Source of the DNA: Ketogulonicigenium vulgare WSH-001
GTDB taxonomy: Bacteria > Pseudomonadota > Alphaproteobacteria > Rhodobacterales > Rhodobacteraceae
Length of the DNA: 64,000 bases
Direction: 5' to 3'
NCBI RefSeq assembly: GCF_000223375.1
Contig: NC_017384.1
Coordinates: forward strand, 1,306,097-1,370,096
Shown: positions 54,251-62,242 of the stretch, piece by piece
Position numbering within the stretch: position 1 is the stretch's first letter
Layout of the letters: each line of letters begins with the position of its first letter
Notes under the pieces: generated by a model
What the model saw: only the letters and a program-made list of their open reading frames with translations
Told to the model about the DNA's origin: nothing
Databases searched by the model: none
Made by a program: the position numbers and the translations under genes

Positions 54251-55204
54251 TTACTGGATCAGACCAGCGCCCTTCAGGATCTCGCCAATCCGCTCGTTCT
54301 CGGCACCGATGAATTCACCGAATGCGGGGCCCGACAGATAGAAGGAATCCCAGCCTTGGGTCTCCAGCACTTGCGCCCATTCCGGCGTCTCGGACAGTTG
54401 GTCGAACCGCGCGACCCATTCGGCGGCATTGTCAGCGGGCATGCCGGGCGCGCCCAGAATACCGCGCCAGTTGGCAATCTCGACCGCATAGCCCGCCTCG
54501 GCAAAGGTCGGAACATCCGGCAGGCTGGCGTGGCGTTCATTCGATGTGATGCCAAGGATGCGGATACGGCCCTGTTCTTGGAACGGAGCGAATTCGGAAA
54601 TGCCCGAAATCCCCGCTTGCAGCGTGCCGTTCACAATCGCCGTCACGGTTTCCGCGCCCGAGGTCTGCGGGATATAGTTCAGATCAGCCACCGGCACCTC
54701 GGCCGCCTGCGCCAGCAGCGCCAACGCTATATGGTCCACACCGCCCGCCGATCCGCCGCCGACCGGCGTTGCACCCGTGTTTTCACGCATCGCCGCGACC
54801 AACTCGTCCAGCGTCTGGATCGGCGAATTCGCATCGACCGCGATCACCAGATATTCCGCCGTCAGCCGCGCGATGGGCGTATAGGTCGACAGATCAATGG
54901 GCGAGCTGTTCAGCATGATCGACCCTACGGTGATCGCGCCAAAGACTGCCAGCGCATCCGCCTTGCCCGCCTCGCTGTTTTGGAACGCAGCGAGGCCGAT
55001 TGTGCCGCCTGCGCCGCCGGTATTGGTAAAATTCACGCCCTCGGTATAGATGCCAGCGGCATTCATGGCGTTAAAGGCCTGACGCCCCGTGCCATCCCAG
55101 CCGCCCCCCGGCCCCGCCGGGATCATCACCGAAACATCTGCACTTGCCGCAGAGGCAAGCATAACCGTTGTCGCGCCAAGCGCGATGACTTTCTTGATGA
55201 ACAT
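54251..55204 (-). CDS. tctC: Tripartite tricarboxylate transporter binding protein TctC (Bug family)
   Basis: A 317-residue periplasmic binding protein. The signal peptide is FIKKVIALGATTVMLASAASA. The mature start DVSVMIPAGPGGGWDGTGRQ is the Bug-family phosphate-binding-like loop. FTNTGGAGGTIGLAAF, GGSAGGVDHIALALL and LPDVPTFAEAGY are family signatures. The start is ATG 55204, 5 nt after a GGGGAGG site; a longer ORF from 55264 is not needed. First gene of the operon, hence next to the promoter with the repeated element at 55248 and 55310. Confidence 0.93.
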   Translation of the reverse strand: MFIKKVIALGATTVMLASAASADVSVMIPAGPGGGWDGTGRQAFNAMNAAGIYTEGVNFTNTGGAGGTIGLAAFQNSEAGKADALAVFGAITVGSIMLNSSPIDLSTYTPIARLTAEYLVIAVDANSPIQTLDELVAAMRENTGATPVGGGSAGGVDHIALALLAQAAEVPVADLNYIPQTSGAETVTAIVNGTLQAGISGISEFAPFQEQGRIRILGITSNERHASLPDVPTFAEAGYAVEIANWRGILGAPGMPADNAAEWVARFDQLSETPEWAQVLETQGWDSFYLSGPAFGEFIGAENERIGEILKGAGLIQ

Positions 55205-55247
55205 GGTTTTCCTCCCCAAAGCCACGCTACCCAGAGCCTCCCAACTC

Positions 55248-55321
55248 TGTCGGCAGAATGACATGATGTGAGTGAATTACATTCCCATATGTGCCGTCAA
55301 TCGAAATTGTGTCGACAGAAT
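55248..55321. promoter_or_regulatory. Direct repeat upstream of tctC
   Basis: TGTCGGCAGAAT (55248-55259) and TGTCGACAGAAT (55310-55321) differ by one base and start 62 bp apart in the 195-bp gap between tctC and the neighbouring gntR gene. The spacing, about six helical turns, fits a regulator bound to two sites. Confidence 0.45.
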
Positions 55322-55399
55322 TGCAATTTTTCGACGCAACACAGCATCCCGCGTCCTAACAGCAGGATTTGATTGAGGCTTTCGCAAAATCGGAGTGTT

Positions 55400-56134
55400 T
55401 TACAGGCGCAACGGATCTTCGGCCTTCATCGCAAAAGACAACGGGCCAAAGGACATAAGGTCGTCATAGCCTGCCAGAAGCGTCTCGCCCGTCTCGCGGA
55501 TCTCGCGCTCTAGCGCGGATGCGACCATATCGGGGTCGCGCGCAGCCATGCCGTTAATGATTTGCAGATGCGCATCATGGGCACGCGTCGCATTCGCGGT
55601 CTCGAGTGTCATGAACAGCGTCGGGCCGCATTGCAGCCACAGGGATTCAATCAGCGGCATCAGGATCTCGCTTTGCGCGCCCGCATACAGCGTGAAGTGG
55701 AACTTGCGGTTGCGGCGCAGCACGGCATGTTTGGTCGCGGATTGTTTCATCGCGATGCCATCGACATGGCTGTGCAACTCGCGCAAGGTGGCGACCAGTT
55801 CAGGTGTCGCACGCGCGCAGGCCTGACGGGCGGCGCGACATTCCAGCATGGCACGGACGGCGAACAGCTCTTCGATCCGCTCGCGCGACAGCACCGGCAC
55901 ACAGACCGAACGGTTGGGCAGTTCCTGCAGCGCATTCGCCGCCACCAATTGCGACAGCGCATCGCGCACCGGCATCGGGCTGGTGCCGAACATCGCGGCG
56001 AATTTGCGGATGCTGATGACTTGCCCCGGGATCAGCGCGCCTTCGATCAACCCGTCACGCAACCGGTTCAGCACCACCGCCTGCATGGTCTGTGATTTCT
56101 TTGCGCCGGTGTCCTGATTGTCGTCGTTGCTCAT
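55400..56134 (-). CDS. GntR-family (FCD) transcriptional regulator
   Basis: A 244-residue FadR-type regulator. The winged helix is VVLNRLRDGLIEGALIPGQV and IRKFAAMFGTSPMPVRDALS; the FCD domain follows with KFHFTLYAGAQSEILMPLIE and AHDAHLQIINGMAARD. The ATG has GAGGA about 3-8 nt upstream. It lies between the leftward tct operon and the rightward RutF-like gene, in the same direction as tct, so it could control either. A palindrome at 56305-56325 upstream of the RutF-like gene supports the second option. Confidence 0.88.
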   Translation of the reverse strand: MSNDDNQDTGAKKSQTMQAVVLNRLRDGLIEGALIPGQVISIRKFAAMFGTSPMPVRDALSQLVAANALQELPNRSVCVPVLSRERIEELFAVRAMLECRAARQACARATPELVATLRELHSHVDGIAMKQSATKHAVLRRNRKFHFTLYAGAQSEILMPLIESLWLQCGPTLFMTLETANATRAHDAHLQIINGMAARDPDMVASALEREIRETGETLLAGYDDLMSFGPLSFAMKAEDPLRL

Positions 56135-56304
56135 GCATCCTCGCTATCACTGAACAGCGCTGCCCCGCTGCCGCCCCCATTGGTCTGGTCTTATAACAGC
56201 CCACCGCAGCAAGTCGGGGCCAAATTCTGTGCCGCCCCCTCATTTTTCGCACATTTATTAGCCGAAATCAGACTGAGGCGGGGCTGCAAGTGAAATTTAA
56301 TATC

Positions 56305-56325
56305 GTGATCTCAATTTGAAATCAC
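56305..56325. promoter_or_regulatory. Palindromic operator candidate before the RutF-like gene
   Basis: Half-sites GTGATCTCAA (56305-56314) and TTGAAATCAC (56316-56325) around a central T; nine of ten positions are complementary. It is 78 bp ahead of the rutF-like ATG (56403) and 171 bp from the divergent gntR start. Confidence 0.5.
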
Positions 56326-56402
56326 AAAATGACGCAAAGGGCAATCGCACAGCGGATTGACCCTTGGGCAGTGACCACGATTCGCAAGGCCTCGGATGTT
56401 CG

Positions 56403-56906
56403 ATGAATGACATGACCAACCCTCCTGTTGATTTTCGCGGCGCGATGCGCGGGCTGGCCAGTGGCGTCTCGCTGGTCACGACGCGCGGGGTTGATGGCGC
56501 GCCCCATGGCATGGCCGCGACGGCGGTCAATTCCCTGTCGGCCGCGCCGCCGCAACTGCTGATCTGCGTCAATAAAAGCGCGTCGATGCATGGGCCGCTG
56601 CTGGCCTCTGGCCTTTTTGCCGTCAGTTTTCTGGCGCGGGAACAGGCCGATCTGGTGGGGCTGTTCTCTAGCCCGGATCAGCGGCATCTGCGCTTTGCTG
56701 GCGCGGGCTGGGGGCAGTTGGTGACAGGTGCGCCAGTGCAGATGGAGGCGATTGCCGCGCTGGATTGCAAGATCGCGCAGGTCATCGACGCGGCCACCCA
56801 TAGCCTGATCATCGGTGCGGTGATCGCCACCCGCGCCGCCGCCCAAGGCGCGGAGCCACTTGTTTATTTCCAAGGCGGCGCAGGCGGGTTCACCCCCCTC
56901 GCCTAA
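56403..56906 (+). CDS. RutF-like flavin reductase
   Basis: A 167-residue FMN reductase of the flavin-reductase (flavoredoxin/RutF/HpaC) family. DFRGAMRGLASGVSLVTTRG, GMAATAVNSLSAAPPQLLIC, KSASMHGPLLASGLFAVSFL and the ALDCKIAQVIDAATHSLIIG-type histidine region are typical. It would supply reduced FMN to the monooxygenase at 59665. ATG 56403 is used (MNDMTNPPVDF). It opens a rightward operon whose next genes code for an ABC importer. RutF itself pairs with RutA in E. coli, and this pairing is mirrored here. Confidence 0.87.
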   Translation: MNDMTNPPVDFRGAMRGLASGVSLVTTRGVDGAPHGMAATAVNSLSAAPPQLLICVNKSASMHGPLLASGLFAVSFLAREQADLVGLFSSPDQRHLRFAGAGWGQLVTGAPVQMEAIAALDCKIAQVIDAATHSLIIGAVIATRAAAQGAEPLVYFQGGAGGFTPLA

Positions 56907-56969
56907 ACCCATCCGCAAGCTGTCCGGTCAGAATGACGGCAAAAACGGTCCAACAAGGGAACAAGCAGA

Positions 56970-57989
56970 ATGAAGATGACGACTTTATTGCGTGGCGCGC
57001 TGTTGGCCACGACCTGCGCAGGCGCCGCCCATGCGCAAGAGCTGACCTCTGTCAGTTTTGGCACCGGCTGGCTGGCGCAGGCCGAGCAAGGCGGTTTTTA
57101 TCAGGCGCTGGCCGATGGCACTTACGAATCCTTTGGTCTGGATGTTGATATCGTCATGGGCGGGCCGCAAACCCCGATGATGCAGCGCCTGGCCGCAGGG
57201 CAAATCCAGTTCATGCAAAGCTCGACCCTGTCGAACCTTGACGCGGTGGCGCGCGGCATTCCGGTCGTCTCGGTCGCGGCCTTTATGCAAAAGGACCCGC
57301 AGGCACTGCTGGCGCATCCGGACAAGGGATTTGACGATCTTGGCGATCTGGCCGGCCTGCCGACCCTGTATCTGGGGGGCAGCGGCTTTGACACTTTCTT
57401 CCAATGGATGAAGGGTAAATACGAAGGGTTCAGCGACGCGCAATACGCGCCCTATACCTATAACCCCGCCGTTTTCATCGCCGATCCGGATTCGGGCATG
57501 CAATCCTATGTCACGTCCGAGCCGTTCGACATCCAGAACCGCACCGGCTGGGCGCCCGCTGTCTTTCTGCTGGCCGATTACGGCTTTGGTGGCTACGCCG
57601 ATGAGATCGTCGCCCTGCAACCGCTGATCGACAGCGATCCCGATCTGGTGCAGCGTTTCGTCGATGCCTCGATCATCGGCTGGTACAACTACATGTACGG
57701 CGATCCCAGCGCCGGTAACGCGCTGATCCAGCAAGATAACCCCGAGATGACAGACGAGCAGATCGCATTCTCGCGCCAGCAAATGCTGGCCCTTGATATG
57801 GTCATGTGGGACGCGGCGATCGCGGGCGGCCTTGGCTGTATGGACGGCGGCCGGATCGAGACGTTTTTCAACGAAATGGTCGCGGCGGGCGTGATGACGG
57901 CGGATGTCGATTACGCTTCGTCCTTCACCACCGATTTCGTCTGCAAGAACGTCGGTGCCGATCTGTTTCCCGACGCCGCTGCACAATAA
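56970..57989 (+). CDS. NMT1/THI5-type ABC substrate-binding protein
   Basis: A 339-residue periplasmic binding protein of the NMT1/SsuA-like superfamily. A signal peptide spans about residues 1-22 (LLRGALLATTCAGAAHA). Then come TGWLAQAEQGGFYQALADGT, VMGGPQTPMMQRLAAGQIQF and the later helical segment RFVDASIIGWYNYMYGDPSA. Such proteins bind pyrimidine-like or sulfonate-like ligands. Context with a RutA-like enzyme suggests a pyrimidine or another N-heterocycle. The ATPase gene starts 11 nt downstream. Confidence 0.88.
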   Translation: MKMTTLLRGALLATTCAGAAHAQELTSVSFGTGWLAQAEQGGFYQALADGTYESFGLDVDIVMGGPQTPMMQRLAAGQIQFMQSSTLSNLDAVARGIPVVSVAAFMQKDPQALLAHPDKGFDDLGDLAGLPTLYLGGSGFDTFFQWMKGKYEGFSDAQYAPYTYNPAVFIADPDSGMQSYVTSEPFDIQNRTGWAPAVFLLADYGFGGYADEIVALQPLIDSDPDLVQRFVDASIIGWYNYMYGDPSAGNALIQQDNPEMTDEQIAFSRQQMLALDMVMWDAAIAGGLGCMDGGRIETFFNEMVAAGVMTADVDYASSFTTDFVCKNVGADLFPDAAAQ

Positions 57990-58000
57990 CGAGGGTTGAT

Positions 58001-58786
58001 ATGACTGATCCGATGGCCCCGCTGGTATCGCTGCGCAATGTGGAAAAGCGTTACGGGAATGGCACGCTCGCGCTGACGGGCATGTCGTTGGATATTCAGG
58101 CGGGCGAATTTGTCAGCCTGCTGGGGCCATCGGGTTGCGGCAAATCCACCGCGCTGCGGCTGGTCGCGGGGCTGGGGCAACCCAGCTCCGGCCAGATCGT
58201 CAAGCCCGTCAAGCAAAAGGGCGAGAGCCACCCCGTCAGCTTTGTCTTTCAGGAACCAACGCTGATGCCTTGGGCCAGTGTGACCGACAATGTCTGGCTG
58301 CCGCTGCGCCTTGAGGGCATGTCGAAAAAGCTGGCCCAGCCGCGTATCGACGAGGCGCTGGATATGGTGGGCCTGTCGAAATTCCGCACCGCCTATCCGC
58401 GCGAATTGTCGGGCGGGATGAAGATGCGCGTGTCCATCGCGCGCGCCCTGGTCACGCGGCCAAAGCTGCTGCTGATGGACGAGCCATTTGCCGCGCTGGA
58501 CGAAATCACCCGTCAAAAGTTGAACGACGACATCCTGCGGCTGTGGGAAACCCATGGCTGGACCGTGATGTTCGTCACCCATTCCGTGTTCGAGGCGACC
58601 TATATGTCGTCGCGCGTCGTGGTCATGGCGCCTCGCCCCGGCCGCGTCATCGCAGACGCGCCGGTGCCGCTGCCCCATCCGCGCAGCCCCGATTTGCGCA
58701 CAGATCCCGTCTTTACCGCCGTCGCCCGCGACCTCTCGCATGCTTTGCATGAGACGATGGACGCGCAGGCCATTGCCGCACATTGA
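58001..58786 (+). CDS. ABC importer ATPase (nitrate/sulfonate/taurine type)
   Basis: A 261-residue ATPase of the SsuB/TauB branch. Walker A is GPSGCGKST, the Q-loop FQEPTLMPWASV, the signature LSGGMKMRVSIARAL, Walker B LLLMDEPFAALDE and the H-loop VTHSVFEA. ATG 58001 follows a GAGGG site; an upstream in-frame extension overlaps the binding-protein gene and is not coding. It serves the permease encoded immediately downstream. Confidence 0.94.
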   Translation: MTDPMAPLVSLRNVEKRYGNGTLALTGMSLDIQAGEFVSLLGPSGCGKSTALRLVAGLGQPSSGQIVKPVKQKGESHPVSFVFQEPTLMPWASVTDNVWLPLRLEGMSKKLAQPRIDEALDMVGLSKFRTAYPRELSGGMKMRVSIARALVTRPKLLLMDEPFAALDEITRQKLNDDILRLWETHGWTVMFVTHSVFEATYMSSRVVVMAPRPGRVIADAPVPLPHPRSPDLRTDPVFTAVARDLSHALHETMDAQAIAAH

Positions 58787-58794
58787 GGCCAGCC

Positions 58795-59649
58795 ATGACT
58801 GATAAAAGCGAAACCGCTCCGGTGGAAACCCCCAGCCTTGGCGCGGCGATCATGATGCTGCTGCGGATGCGCGGCGTGATGGAAGTGCTGGTGCCGCTGG
58901 CAACACTGATCGTCTTTTTGATCGCATGGGATACGACCGTGCGGGTGAATAATATCCCGCCCTATATCCTGCCGCGCCCGTGGGATGTGGTCACCACCTT
59001 TGTCACCGACTGGCCGATCCTGTGGGATGCGCTGCAAATCACGCTGCTGATCACCTTTTCCGCGCTGCTGCTGGCGATTGTCGGCGGCGCGCTGACGGCG
59101 CTGCTGTTCGCGCAATCGCGCTGGGCGGAAATCGCGCTTTATCCCTATGCCGTCGTGTTGCAGGTCACACCGATTGTCGCCATTGCGCCGCTGTTGATCG
59201 TCTATGCCCCCTCGACCGAGGCGGTGCTGCTGATCTGTGCCTTTCTGGTCGCCTTCTTTCCGATCCTGTCGAATACCGTGCAGGGGCTGAAAAGCGCGGA
59301 TCATAACCTTGTCGATCTGTTTGAACTTTATGGCGCGTCAAAATCGCAGCAGCTACGCCTGCTGAAAATCCCAACCGCGCTGCCGTATTTTGTCGCCGGC
59401 CTGAATATCGCGGGCGGACTTGCGCTGATCGGATCGGTCGTTGCTGAGTTCACGGCCGGCGCCGCCGGATCGAAAGCGGGCCTCGCGTTTCGCATCCTCG
59501 AGGCCGGGCGCCGCCTGAACATCCCCCGCCTGTTTGCAGCCCTGCTGCTGATCACGCTGACCGGGGTTGCGATCTTCATTCTGACTTCATTCATCTCGAA
59601 ACTGCTTCTGCGCCGCTGGCACGAAAGCGCGATGACGCGCGAGCGTTAA
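58795..59649 (+). CDS. ABC importer permease (nitrate/sulfonate/taurine type)
   Basis: A 284-residue permease of the BPD_transp_1 family with about six spans. The first is MEVLVPLATLIVFLIAWDTT; the EAA loop is LFELYGASKSQQLRLLKIPTALP, read as ELYGASKSQQ and LLKIPTALPYF. The pair NIPPYILPRPWDV is common in this branch. ATG 58795 has GAGG upstream, 8 nt after the ATPase stop. Confidence 0.92.
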   Translation: MTDKSETAPVETPSLGAAIMMLLRMRGVMEVLVPLATLIVFLIAWDTTVRVNNIPPYILPRPWDVVTTFVTDWPILWDALQITLLITFSALLLAIVGGALTALLFAQSRWAEIALYPYAVVLQVTPIVAIAPLLIVYAPSTEAVLLICAFLVAFFPILSNTVQGLKSADHNLVDLFELYGASKSQQLRLLKIPTALPYFVAGLNIAGGLALIGSVVAEFTAGAAGSKAGLAFRILEAGRRLNIPRLFAALLLITLTGVAIFILTSFISKLLLRRWHESAMTRER

Positions 59650-59664
59650 GAAAGGACTTCTGTG

Positions 59665-60753
59665 ATGCGCCATGTTGAACTTGGGGTTTTCATGCCCGTG
59701 GGCAGCAACGGCTTTTTGATGTCAAAGGCCGCGCCGCAATATCAACCCAGCTTCGCCCTGCACCGAGAGATCGCGCAGACGGCCGAGGATCTTGGCCTCG
59801 ACTATCTGTTTTCCATGGGAAAATGGATGGGCTTTGGCGGCGCGACCGATTTTTGGAAAGAAACGATCGAGCCGATCTCGATGGCGCCTGCGCTGGCCGC
59901 GGCAACCAGCCGGATCAAAATTTTCGCGACGATCAATCCGCTGCTGTATAAACCCGCTGTAGCGGCGAAAATTCTGGCGACGATTGACGGGATTTCGGGC
60001 GGCCGGTTCGGCATCAATATCGTGACCGGCAATACGCTGGAAGAAGTCGAGCAGTTGGGCGTCGTCCCCGAGGGCTATACCGACTATCGCTATCAATATG
60101 CCGATGAATGGATCTCGCTGATCAAGCTGCTGTGGTCGCAGGACCGCACCACGTTCGAGGGACGTTTCTTTCAGGTCGCCAATTGCGTCAGCGACCCCAA
60201 ACCCGTGCAGCGCCCCGCGATCCAGATCGTCTCGGCGGGTCTGTCGGGCGAAGGTCTGGCCTTTGGCGTCAAACATTCCGACTATCAATTCGTGGGCGGC
60301 GAGCCGAATGTGATGCAGCGCCTGCGCGAGGCCAGCGCGGGGCGCGACACGCCGCTGAAAGCCGCGACGAACCTGATGCTGATTTTCGGCAAGACCGATG
60401 AGGAAGCGGCCGCAAAACTCGACACGCTGATCGCCGAGCGCGACCACGAGGCGCTGGATAACCTGATCGCCTCGTTCGAGCGGGACAATCGCGGCAGCTA
60501 TAAGGTGCGCACCGATTACCTGCGTGACCCCCGTGTGATCGGGTTCGGCAACGGCACACCCGTCACCGGCACGCCGAAAACCGTGGCGGCAAAGCTGGCC
60601 AGCATGATCACGACATCGGGCCTTGATGCGATCCAGTTCACCTTTATCGACTTTGTAGAGGATCTGAAAATCTTTGGCACGGAGAGCGTGCCCGAGCTGC
60701 GCCGTCTGCTGCTGGATCAGGGCGTGCGCCTGTCGGATACGCTGGCGAAATGA
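59665..60753 (+). CDS. RutA-like flavin-dependent (luciferase-like) monooxygenase
   Basis: A 362-residue LLM-class FMN monooxygenase. It opens LGVFMPVGSNGFLMSKAAPQ, and LDYLFSMGKWMGFGGATDFW, TSRIKIFATINPLL, ATIDGISGGRFGINIVTGN and EGRFFQVANC match the pyrimidine oxygenase RutA and its close relatives. RutA opens the uracil ring between N3 and C4. The rest of the rut pathway (rutB-E, rutG) is not in the window, so the substrate may be another N-heterocycle. ATG 59665 has AAGGA 8 nt upstream. The flavin reductase at 56403 is its likely electron supplier. Confidence 0.88.
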   Translation: MRHVELGVFMPVGSNGFLMSKAAPQYQPSFALHREIAQTAEDLGLDYLFSMGKWMGFGGATDFWKETIEPISMAPALAAATSRIKIFATINPLLYKPAVAAKILATIDGISGGRFGINIVTGNTLEEVEQLGVVPEGYTDYRYQYADEWISLIKLLWSQDRTTFEGRFFQVANCVSDPKPVQRPAIQIVSAGLSGEGLAFGVKHSDYQFVGGEPNVMQRLREASAGRDTPLKAATNLMLIFGKTDEEAAAKLDTLIAERDHEALDNLIASFERDNRGSYKVRTDYLRDPRVIGFGNGTPVTGTPKTVAAKLASMITTSGLDAIQFTFIDFVEDLKIFGTESVPELRRLLLDQGVRLSDTLAK

Positions 60754-61043
60754 TCCTCGAGATCACCAGCTATACCCCGCACGATGGCATGGCAGAGGCC
60801 GTCCTTGCCCATCGCAAACGCGGCTGCGATGTCCGCGCGGCGATGGGTCTGCCGCGCGGGGATGTCTATCTGCTGGTGGATGGCACCGGGCCTGTGGTGC
60901 GCTGGCTGTGCCAGTACCCCGATCGCGCGGCATTCGATGCCGATATGGCGGCCCGCGCCCTCAGCCCCGATTTCGCGGTGCAGCGCGAGGAGATGGGAAA
61001 GCTGATCGCGGGTTTTAGCCGCGAGGTTTTCACCAAAGAATAA
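60750..61043 (+). CDS. Small protein with dimeric alpha/beta barrel-like features
   Basis: A 97-residue protein of no firm family, coupled to the monooxygenase by a 4-nt overlap. The pattern EITSYTPHDGMAEAVLAHRK, DVYLLVDGTGPVVRWLCQYP and the DRAAFDADMAARALSPDF helix resembles NIPSNAP/antibiotic-monooxygenase-like ferredoxin folds. It probably helps the pathway enzyme or takes a step after it. It is the last gene of the rightward operon, followed at once by a terminator. Confidence 0.75.
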   Translation: MILEITSYTPHDGMAEAVLAHRKRGCDVRAAMGLPRGDVYLLVDGTGPVVRWLCQYPDRAAFDADMAARALSPDFAVQREEMGKLIAGFSREVFTKE

Positions 61044-61063
61044 GGCCCCCGCAGGGGCCTTTT
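61044..61063 (+). terminator. Rho-independent terminator of the RutA-like operon
   Basis: Stem GGCCCC (61044-61049) with GGGGCC (61054-61059), loop CGCA, followed by TTTTCTATTT. It lies directly after the stop at 61043 and before the convergent MFS gene end (61064). On the minus strand TTATTCTTT follows the same stem, so it may work both ways. Confidence 0.85.
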
Positions 61064-62233
61064 CTATTTGCGCATCAGGCGCGGAAACCACAGTGACAGC
61101 GCGATGATCAATGGCAATGGCCACAGAAACACCCACATGATGCCGACGTGATCCAGCACAAAAGCCTGCACAAGGCTTCCCGCCGATTGTGCGAGGAAAA
61201 ACGTCGTCGCAAAGGTGGAAAAGCCGGTGCCGCGCGCCTCGGGCAAAAGCTGCGAGCCGAAGGTCTGCAGATTGTTATGCATCGCGGTGCTGCCAAGGCC
61301 AGCCAGGAACAGGCCCACCAGCGTCAGCGGCAGATACGGCGACAGCCCCACCAACCCATAGCCCAGCGCGGCGCATAGGCCCGAGGCCATGAAATGCGCG
61401 CGCATCCCCCAACCGGCGGGCCAGTATTTCAGCACCGGCAGGTTCATCACACCGCCAAAGGCGACCAGCGCCATCGACAGCCCGACAAGGCTGAGCGGCA
61501 TGTTAAAACGCAGCGTCAGCATGATCGCGCAGAATGCGGTCATCGCCATGATCAGCGCGCCCTCTACAAACACTGCGCCCAGCACGGCGCGCGAGAATGG
61601 CGTTTTCGCGATCCGCCCAAGGGCGGTGCCAAGGGGCAATGGGCTGGGTTTCGCCGCACCGCCGCTGCGCTTTTGGCCCCAGAACCCAACCACCGCAGGC
61701 AAATACAGCAGCGCGATAAAAATCGGGATACCGCGCCAGCCGGTGACATCCGCCACGATGCCGCCAAAGGCCTGCCCCAGCACCATGCCGGTGGTGATCG
61801 CCGTCATATTCATCGCCAGCACCATCTGGCGCCGCTCGAACGGGACATTGTCGCCGATATAGGAAATCGACAGCGGGATAATGGCAGAGCTTGCCGCCCC
61901 CGCCAGAATCCGCAGGCCCAGCAGCGCGGGGTAATTGGGGGCAAAGGCGGTGACGATCAGCAGCGCGACCGACAGGCAGGTCAGAACCTTGACCAGAAAC
62001 AACCGGTTCATCCGGTCGCCCAGCATCCCGAACGGCAATTGGCACAGGCCATAGGCCAGCGCATAACCCGCGCCCAAATAGGCCGCCTGCCCCAGACTGA
62101 CGCCCATTTCACCAGAAATCTGCGGCAGCACGCTGTCGAGCGATCGGATATTAGCGCTGCCCGCAAGGCCAGCCGCCATAACAATATAGATATTGCGCGA
62201 GACGTCATCCCGCGCAGAGGTCGTGTCAGTCAA
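61064..62233 (-). CDS. MFS transporter
   Basis: A 389-residue major facilitator with about 12 membrane spans. The loop 2-3 motif A reads GMLGDRMNRLFLVK. The sequence DSVLPQISGEMGVSLGQAAY after span 1 and GRILAGAASSAIIPLSISYIGD-like text (LGLRILAGAASSAIIPLS) fit drug/metabolite carriers of the DHA1 type. No direct substrate clue is visible. It lies downstream of the asparaginase-fold gene (9 nt) in the leftward operon, so it probably moves the same compound or its product. Confidence 0.9.
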   Translation of the reverse strand: MTDTTSARDDVSRNIYIVMAAGLAGSANIRSLDSVLPQISGEMGVSLGQAAYLGAGYALAYGLCQLPFGMLGDRMNRLFLVKVLTCLSVALLIVTAFAPNYPALLGLRILAGAASSAIIPLSISYIGDNVPFERRQMVLAMNMTAITTGMVLGQAFGGIVADVTGWRGIPIFIALLYLPAVVGFWGQKRSGGAAKPSPLPLGTALGRIAKTPFSRAVLGAVFVEGALIMAMTAFCAIMLTLRFNMPLSLVGLSMALVAFGGVMNLPVLKYWPAGWGMRAHFMASGLCAALGYGLVGLSPYLPLTLVGLFLAGLGSTAMHNNLQTFGSQLLPEARGTGFSTFATTFFLAQSAGSLVQAFVLDHVGIMWVFLWPLPLIIALSLWFPRLMRK

Positions 62234-62242
62234 AGCCGTCTC

